A stretch of 64,000 nt of DNA, from assembly GCA_026874595.1 (NCBI GenBank), contig CM049318.1, positions 60,980,250-61,044,249 on the forward strand. The letters run 5' to 3'. A program made the translations under genes and the position numbers. Shown here one piece after another: positions 58,319-64,000 of this stretch (position 1 is the first letter of the stretch; every line of letters starts with the position of its first letter). This DNA comes from Sipunculus nudus (Eukaryota; Annelida; Sipuncula; Golfingiida; Sipunculidae). The notes under the pieces are model-generated. The model did not search any database. It was not told the DNA's origin and was given only the letters and a program-made list of their open reading frames with translations.

Positions 58319-59102
58319 AGTTCACAACACAGTAAATATAACATATATATAGTTTTATTTGTATCAAAACAATTGTTTTTTTGTATATAATATTGTATTT
58401 TTATGTTTTACGGTATTTTTCCGTTTATCTGTGCTTAACATGTGCAAAAGTATGATATTTAAGCAACCGGAAGTAAATGGTGCAAAAAAAAAAACCTTAC
58501 CGGATGTCATAAATGAAACTTCGTTTTAAACGTTTTCAAACATTTTTTTGATAGAATAAATAAAAGTAAATAAAAGTAAAAACACTTTCCTACGCAAAAT
58601 GATATAAATTGTAGTATTTTTTATTGATCTGAGCCTAAAAAATAGAAAAGTATGATTACCGGAAGTCATTTATGCAAATTAAATAACGTTTGTATTAAAC
58701 ATTTTAAACAAAATGAAACGTTAATTGCTCCAATTCTTTCAATTAAAATGATTTTACAATCCTTTCCTGGTCTTATTACTGTGAATTGTAGTATTTTCTT
58801 ATCATTTGTGCTTAAAATAATAGAAAAAAGAATGATATTTCAGCTTACAGGAAGTAAATCAAACAAATAAAATCTTTCCGGAAGTCATTTATAAAGATAA
58901 AATAAACATTTTATTTAATGTTTTAAATAAAATAAAACGTTTTCTTATATGAATTATTTAAAATAAAACGGTTTTATTCAATTTTCCGTCTAAATAATAT
59001 AAATTATTTTATTATCTTATCATTTGTGCTTAAAATAGAGAAAAAGTATGATTTTTCAGCTAACCGGAAGTTAATAAAACAAATAATTTTTTTTCCGGAA
59101 AG
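58226..59102. promoter_or_regulatory. cluster of ETS-type CCGGAAGT sites in ~200-bp degenerate repeats
   Basis: CCGGAAGT or one-mismatch forms occur at 58226, 58275, 58311, 58467, 58500 (GGATGT), 58659, 58848 (CAGGAAGT), 58878, 59064 and 59095 (GGAAAG), all in the same orientation. Most lie in diverged repeats marked by T(A/G)TC.TTTGTGCTTAAA starting near 58427, 58625, 58803, 59021 and 59239. The spacer is otherwise very AT-rich. CCGGAAGT is the consensus for ETS-family factors; use by this element is inference. Confidence 0.6.
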
Positions 59103-59376
59103 CATTTATAAAGATTATATAAAAATTTCATTCAATGTTTTAAATTAAATTAAACGTTTTTTATATGAATTGAATAAATTAAAACATATTTATAAAACTT
59201 TTCTAGTCTAAATAATGTAAATTAAAGTATTTTCTTATCATTTGTGCTGAAAATAAGTTAAAAAATGATAAAAAAAGTTTTAAAATATAAAAACGTGTTT
59301 TTTTTTTGTCTTAACAATGCAAAAAAACTTACTACAGTAAAATGCAACAAAGTCCATCGTCATCTTGTTTGTTCAG

Positions 59377-60882
59377 TCATTTGAGAATAGTTTGGAATTC
59401 ACTGTCATCCCTTTTTTCTTCTGCGAACTTTGATTGTTCGATACTCATTCGCGAACTGCAGGAACACAGGATCATGTGACGGTTTTTGTTGTCGAGGTGA
59501 GGGCTTCCAGTTTTAACGCGTGAAGGCATCAGCACGTGTAAGATCTTAGCGGGCACAGCATCGTTGTCCACGATATTAACCAGGATGGCTAAGAACCTGG
59601 GCGCGGAAAAGGCTATTTCTTGTACTTGAACGGGCGCGCAGTGTCGGCCGGAGAACACATCATGATTGAACAGGACTACACCGTGTGTAGTATTCAGATT
59701 CCAGGTGAAACATTCCACATTGGGCTGTAAGATCTGGAAGATGGGAGTCACATCAGCGGTGATACAGTCATTGCCGAACAGATACCGCATGGCCGCACTT
59801 TGATTGTAGATACCATTCCAGGAATCAGGCAGGGTCTTTGATTCCAGGAAATTGAATTTGATAGCATAGGTAATCAATTCGATGGCGCGGTTACTCAGTA
59901 GGAATCGGAAAATGCATGACGGGACTGTGAATGCGCTCCACCCGTTTTTCAGTTGACCCGGGGCGTGTTGTTTTGACCAGTTTTCAGCCAGGAAGTAACG
60001 CGCTTTAGTTTGATGCGAGGTTGTTTTCTCACCCGTTTTCAAATCAACCAGCGCTTCACGTTGCATGATGAGGATAAAATTTTTACCTTCATCAAGGAAT
60101 GCGGCAATTTCTAGACGTGCTCTCCAGAACATATCTTTAGGCGGGGTGCATTCTTTCTGTACGAAAGTTTCATCACAGCGGTTCAAATGGCGCAAGATCT
60201 TGGAGGCCCCATTCATTTCTTCCAGAGTCCATTTTTCTTTGTGACAAAATTCTAAGAAATCAGTTGCCTCTTTTTCCAGGGGATTGGTTTTCACCAGGTA
60301 GACCGTACTAAGAATACGCGATTTCGGTACCCCGCATTTCAGCATGGCATTGACTGCACGAATTTGTTCTTTTTTCAGCGCGTCGACCACGGTTGTCATT
60401 GTATCAGTATTTTTCTCGTAATCAGCATACCCTTGCCACGAATCGAAATCGGGTAGAGATTTCTTGGGTTGTGGTGGTGTTTCAGTTTCCTTGGCGGGGG
60501 GTGATGGTCCTTCAACGACCATCGGCTCCGGTTCTTTTACCGGTTCTTGCACGTTAGCTGTCGCTGATTCAGGGGTAGCACTTGGAACATCGTTAGCGGT
60601 TGGATGGGTTTCACCGCAAGGCGGGTTGTCTAAGGCTGGTTTCTTGTTTTCAAATATATGATCAAGAGGGCTCGGTTTCATTTGCCCTTCTTCCATCCAC
60701 CTGGCGGCATCTTCTTGATCTTGAAGTTTTTGCCGTTCTTCACGTGTGAGTTTTTCTGATTCCATACTGTCAGCAAGAACTTGGGGTATTTCGTCTTCAA
60801 ACCAAGCGGGTGATGACCATGTGATTACTCGTTTTGGGCTGGAGTAATCGTAGAAGTCAAGTTTTGAACGATACTTGTCCAA
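59377..60882 (-). CDS. unknown 501-codon protein of the virus-like block
   Basis: A long open frame ends at TAA 59379-59377. The first recognised codon here (60882) is TTG, not ATG. The frame stays open upstream to TAA at 61014-61012 and reads like protein there too (TPPIPRENAEKFQPPDFVRE). The nearest promoter-proximal ATG (61034) is in a different frame, so the start requires a frameshift, splice, sequence error or non-AUG initiation. The protein has an acidic, Pro/Glu-rich linker (about residues 60-145), then a probably globular C-terminal half (about 150-490) with FWRARLEIAAFLDEGKNFIL and RFLASNRAIEL-like helices (printed sequence: RFLLSNRAIELITYAIKF). It is divergently transcribed from the polymerase gene. 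I recognise no family. Pol II-type flanks suggest an animal virus or Polinton-like gene. Confidence 0.7.
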   Translation of the reverse strand: MDKYRSKLDFYDYSSPKRVITWSSPAWFEDEIPQVLADSMESEKLTREERQKLQDQEDAARWMEEGQMKPSPLDHIFENKKPALDNPPCGETHPTANDVPSATPESATANVQEPVKEPEPMVVEGPSPPAKETETPPQPKKSLPDFDSWQGYADYEKNTDTMTTVVDALKKEQIRAVNAMLKCGVPKSRILSTVYLVKTNPLEKEATDFLEFCHKEKWTLEEMNGASKILRHLNRCDETFVQKECTPPKDMFWRARLEIAAFLDEGKNFILIMQREALVDLKTGEKTTSHQTKARYFLAENWSKQHAPGQLKNGWSAFTVPSCIFRFLLSNRAIELITYAIKFNFLESKTLPDSWNGIYNQSAAMRYLFGNDCITADVTPIFQILQPNVECFTWNLNTTHGVVLFNHDVFSGRHCAPVQVQEIAFSAPRFLAILVNIVDNDAVPAKILHVLMPSRVKTGSPHLDNKNRHMILCSCSSRMSIEQSKFAEEKRDDSEFQTILK

Positions 60883-61034
60883 TTTGCCTAATCTCTGGAA
60901 CCACAGCGAGTCGGCAAATTCAAGTTTGTAGTTGTGCTTGTTCTCTCGTACAAAATCTGGCGGCTGGAATTTTTCTGCGTTCTCCCTAGGAATGGGAGGC
61001 GTATGCCAGACTTAAAAAGCTCCGCGACTTTCAT

Positions 61035-61181
61035 AGTTTCGAAACCGGAAGCATTAAATAAATTATAGATGTCTACCGGAAATGCTTTGAAAAAATAATA
61101 CCCACCGGAAATGCTTTCAACAAAATAACTTCTATTTATAGGAGGTCACGTGGGGTCTTTGCCAGTCATTCAGCGTCAGCC
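61035..61181. promoter_or_regulatory. bidirectional promoter between the unknown gene and the polymerase
   Basis: In about 147 bp: three CCGGAA sites (61045, 61076, 61105), a minus-strand TATAATTTATTTA (61068-61056), a plus-strand TATTTATA (61133-61140) and an E-box GTCACGTG (61145-61152). The plus-strand ATG at 61182 follows in an excellent context (GTCAGCCATGG). The same CCGGAA words recur in the other spacer, suggesting shared control of both transcripts. Confidence 0.6.
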
Positions 61182-62333
61182 ATGGCAACGTCACGACCTT
61201 ATACGTTAATGGAAAAAACCCAGGCCTACTTCAAAAGATTCAAGAAAAAAGGAGTGGTGGTTCAAGTACAGCCTGACTTGGAAAAGCTGAAAAAGAAGAA
61301 AACTTATGAAGCGTTGTACAGTATATTTGAACCGCTGTTGGACGAATGGAAAAAAACTTTAACCGAAGAATGTTTCGCTCAAGTTAACATGATTTCACCA
61401 GGTCTACAAAACAAAGCATTCAATACAAAATGGTTGCGCAAAGAAGATTTAACATTAGAATACATCATGACGCAAGTAGAGAAAACTTTAAACAGCAATG
61501 AACATTTTCGCCTTACCCCAGACTTTGAAATGGAATTGAAGACTGTAGAAATACCTGAATCAGTCGGAGGGCCCTGCAAACAAGTCTGGCAAAAGACCCC
61601 ACGTACTTATTTGGATCCTGGGAAAATATCTCGTGCATACCAACGGGAAGATTGTTTTATTGCCGCTTTTATATTAATGGATTGGAACAATCAAAACAAA
61701 TTTCCACCCCACTGGCGCACGCGGTCTTTACCAAGTGTCCTGTTGAAACAATTGGACACAGAAGTTAAAAGAATTAAGAAGAACGCAAAAATCACCCGTT
61801 CCCGAGTGAGCATCAGTGAAATGAAACGGATCAGTGAATTGTTTCCTGACAAGAACATCTTGGTTTTTCATGATGAAGGGGATCAAGTTTTGTTTCGGTC
61901 AGCAAATTGGTCGTCAGAGAAACCTACAATTTTCATTTTGGCTAATGATGGGCATGCATGGGGAATTTTAAAAATCAAAAATCATTTATCCAAAAAAAAT
62001 GATTTTTGTTTAGTATGTTTTAAATACATGGGGGAAAAAATGCACCAGTGTGTAGGCGTGTGTAAAATGTGCGGTTTAGCACCTAAGTGTAAATTCAATG
62101 AAGACAAAGACAAATTAATGAAGTGCAGCGATTGCGGGTTTTATGGGTTTTACGGGGAAAACTGTTTTAACAAACATAAGAAATCCATCTCAGGGAAACC
62201 GAGCACGTGTAAAAAAAGAAAAATCTGTGAAAACTGCGGGCAGATTTTATTTGATGCCAAACATCGATGTGGTTTTTACAAATGCAATATTTGTCACATG
62301 GATGTCGCTGTGGGTACGGCCCATTCTTGTTAA
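61182..62333 (+). CDS. N-terminal zinc-binding part of a Polinton/adintovirus-type PolB, ended by in-frame TAA
   Basis: 383 codons from an ATG in strong context. Residues 1-150 are Lys-rich and helical. About 150-270 include QREDCFIAAFILMDWNNQ and FILANDGHAWGI, which resemble the conserved N-terminal module of Polinton-type PolB proteins. From about residue 285 there are many paired Cys/His (CLVC..HQC..CKMC, CSDC, KHKK..C..C, CENC..HRC, CNICHMD..HSC) like the zinc-finger region that precedes the exonuclease in those polymerases. The frame ends at TAA 62331-62333, immediately followed in the same frame by ATG of the polymerase ORF. In relatives (family knowledge) these regions form one protein, so this is either a broken or a deliberately split gene. 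Codons are otherwise intact. Confidence 0.8.
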   Translation: MATSRPYTLMEKTQAYFKRFKKKGVVVQVQPDLEKLKKKKTYEALYSIFEPLLDEWKKTLTEECFAQVNMISPGLQNKAFNTKWLRKEDLTLEYIMTQVEKTLNSNEHFRLTPDFEMELKTVEIPESVGGPCKQVWQKTPRTYLDPGKISRAYQREDCFIAAFILMDWNNQNKFPPHWRTRSLPSVLLKQLDTEVKRIKKNAKITRSRVSISEMKRISELFPDKNILVFHDEGDQVLFRSANWSSEKPTIFILANDGHAWGILKIKNHLSKKNDFCLVCFKYMGEKMHQCVGVCKMCGLAPKCKFNEDKDKLMKCSDCGFYGFYGENCFNKHKKSISGKPSTCKKRKICENCGQILFDAKHRCGFYKCNICHMDVAVGTAHSC

Positions 62334-64000
62334 ATGAAACCATTGAAATCAAATTACGTGGATTCAAAACTCCCCCGCCCGTACCTATTTTGGGATACGG
62401 AAGCCATGCAATCCCCGCCGAATGAAAAAGGCATATCGGTGCACACGGTCAATGCCATCGTAGCCCATTACGTGTGCGAATTTTGTTTACAAAAAATTCA
62501 TATGGAAGACGTTCTCCGCGCGGACTCACAAAATTGTAAATGCGGGCGATTTCAGTTTAAAGATGTAAATTCGTTTTTTGATTGGATGTTCCATGATATG
62601 CGTTATTGGTCAGAGAGAACCACTATATGTTTTGCTCATAACTTCGGTGGGTACGACGGCGGTTTCCTGCAACAGTATCTGATTTCAAAAGGATGGGCGG
62701 CCGATTACATCATTGCCCGCGGGTTACGGGTCATCACTATGAGAGCGAAATGGGTAGACTTTAAAGATTCGTTGAATTTGATCCCCATCGCATTAGCGAA
62801 ATTCCCTAAAGCGTTCGGTTTAACTGAATTGAAGAAAGGGTATTTTCCGTACATGTTCAATACCATGGAAAATGATGATTATGAAGGCCTGATGCCTGAA
62901 AAAAGATTTTTCAAACAAAACGGGAACGCGGAATTCGATCAGTGGTATGAAGACAAAGTCAAATCAGGTTATATTTGGAACCATCAGCAAGAATTGTTTG
63001 AGTATTGTAACAGCGATGTGGAATTATTAAAACAAGGTTGTTTGAAATTTCGGGAAACGTACCATTTGAAAACCGGGTTTGATATATTCTTGCACTCTTC
63101 CACTCTTCCTGCGGCTTGCATGTATGATTACCGGTTAAATTATTTAAAGCCCAATCAAATCGCCATGATCCCGCCTTTGATTTCACGTACTCATGTATCC
63201 GAGAAAGCGAACCAATGGTTGGATGAATTACAAGTGAACACGCCGTACAAAATTCACCGCGGGCAAGACAATTGGAACGCGAAAGAATGTCAGATTCAAT
63301 TATGTGACGGGAAATACGTAACCGTGGATGGGTACTGCCCTGAAACCTTCACCGTGTATGAATTTAACGGGTGTATTTGGCACGGATGCCCTGTATGCAC
63401 GGATCCTGAAGGTACGGTGCCGAATTCCAACTTGGTCAATTACCAAGCGCACGCTCACCAAATGAAAAAAGAATCAAAATTGCGTATGACCGGTTATTCA
63501 GTGGTATCCATTTGGGAACACGCGTACGTCCCCCGGAAATCCATCGAGGTAAAAAAACATTTACAACCGCGAGACGCTTTTTTCGGAGGGCGGACCAATG
63601 CAACGTGTTTGTACAAGAAAATCATTAACGCGGATGAAAGGATCGATTATTATGACGTGACATCCTTGTACCCGTATGTACAAAAAAACAACAAGTACCC
63701 TGTGGGTGAACCGAAAGTGGTGATGAAACCCACATTAGAAAGATTGAACCAATCCCCGGGTGGGATATTTTGTGGTAAATTTCTACCTCCCAAGAATTTG
63801 TTCAATCCGGTATTGCCGTACCGTGCGTGCAATAAATTGATGTTTCCCCTATGCGCGAAATGTGCGGAAACGTGTAACCAAAGGGGAAAATGCCAGCATA
63901 AAGAAAGCGAGCGTGTTTTGGTAGGGTCTTGGTGCATTCCCGAAGTCAAAACAGCTTTGGAGAAAGGATATGAATTAATAGAGGGGTATGAAATGTGGGA
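62334..64000 (+). CDS. protein-primed family B DNA polymerase (DNA_pol_B_2), partial at window end
   Basis: Open from ATG 62334 to the window edge (555 codons visible, no stop). Motifs: Exo I FWDTEA (D21/E23), Exo II HNFGGYD (about 102-108), Exo III YCNSDVELL (D228), a GCIWHGCP motif (346-353) seen in Polinton/adintovirus-like polymerases, and polymerase motif A DVTSLYPYV (441-449) followed by KYPVGEP. A Cys-rich stretch lies near 500-520. Proofreading 3'-5' exonuclease residues are present. Motifs B and C (YxDTDS type) would lie beyond the window. The family uses a protein primer in linear DNA viruses and transposons. It is directly in frame with the preceding zinc-binding ORF across one TAA. 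Lack of decay suggests a recent insertion or an active element. Adintovirus, Polinton/Maverick or bidnavirus-like affiliation cannot be decided here. Confidence 0.93.
   Translation, partial: MKPLKSNYVDSKLPRPYLFWDTEAMQSPPNEKGISVHTVNAIVAHYVCEFCLQKIHMEDVLRADSQNCKCGRFQFKDVNSFFDWMFHDMRYWSERTTICFAHNFGGYDGGFLQQYLISKGWAADYIIARGLRVITMRAKWVDFKDSLNLIPIALAKFPKAFGLTELKKGYFPYMFNTMENDDYEGLMPEKRFFKQNGNAEFDQWYEDKVKSGYIWNHQQELFEYCNSDVELLKQGCLKFRETYHLKTGFDIFLHSSTLPAACMYDYRLNYLKPNQIAMIPPLISRTHVSEKANQWLDELQVNTPYKIHRGQDNWNAKECQIQLCDGKYVTVDGYCPETFTVYEFNGCIWHGCPVCTDPEGTVPNSNLVNYQAHAHQMKKESKLRMTGYSVVSIWEHAYVPRKSIEVKKHLQPRDAFFGGRTNATCLYKKIINADERIDYYDVTSLYPYVQKNNKYPVGEPKVVMKPTLERLNQSPGGIFCGKFLPPKNLFNPVLPYRACNKLMFPLCAKCAETCNQRGKCQHKESERVLVGSWCIPEVKTALEKGYELIEGYEMW

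Noticed and set aside
58132-58344. 70-codon frame upstream of the dual-coding locus
   Set aside because: It overlaps the TATA, CCAAT and ETS promoter elements and has no recognisable features.

Overview
The window is animal nuclear DNA, most likely from a marine lophotrochozoan and plausibly a bivalve mollusc. Support for this: two spliced exons of a metazoan PIP4K2 gene, very high interspersed-repeat content, tRNA-derived sequences, decayed Ty3/gypsy retrotransposons, and non-autonomous Helitron/Helentron-type elements whose cores are tandem satellite monomers, an architecture known from bivalve 'pearl'-type elements. The species assignment is inference. There is no sign of a bacterial operon or a CRISPR array.

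Left part (1-8.1 kb): the first two coding exons of a phosphatidylinositol-5-phosphate 4-kinase type 2 gene lie on the minus strand (7762-7887 and 1470-1567). They are separated by an intron of about 6.2 kb that holds a minus-strand Helentron-like copy (3527-4329) and a 1.04-kb terminal-inverted-repeat element (6481-7518). The rest of the gene lies left of the window. 8.4-10.15 kb is a foldback-like element built from CCCGGGAA palindromes.

Middle (10-35 kb): mostly repeats. Family H1 (13504-16170, 31117-33728, 3527-4329) has subterminal inverted repeats, a 3' hairpin and a terminal CTAG, and its core is made of ~145-bp AGGTCA-rich monomers. Family H2 has subterminal inverted repeats GCTCAGCTGA/TCAGCTGAGC, a 3' palindrome and a (GTCC)n tract. 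At least five H2 starts and five H2 ends are present, partly nested inside each other. H1 sits inside H2, and a Harbinger-like MITE with a TAA duplication sits inside another H2 copy. Two candidate host exons (16596-16792 and 17250-17370) are possible but unrecognised.

35-53 kb: a decayed Ty3/gypsy element (35131-~39330), a 6.9-kb satellite (~39338-46205) homologous to the H1 core, three tRNA-Asn(GTT) genes in repeated units of up to 876 bp (46476-48796), and a second, more decayed gypsy pol (about 50690-53240).

Right end (55.6-64 kb, running off the window): two minisatellites, then a virus-like/Polinton-like gene block whose reading frames are open, unlike the decayed retroelements. It holds a minus-strand locus with two fully overlapping reading frames (one with PPPY and PTAP late-domain-like motifs), an AT-rich spacer with ETS-type CCGGAAGT sites in ~200-bp repeats, an unknown 501-codon minus-strand frame, a compact bidirectional promoter, and a plus-strand protein-primed family B DNA polymerase. 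The polymerase is split by one in-frame TAA directly followed by ATG. I regard this block as the most likely new biology in the window.
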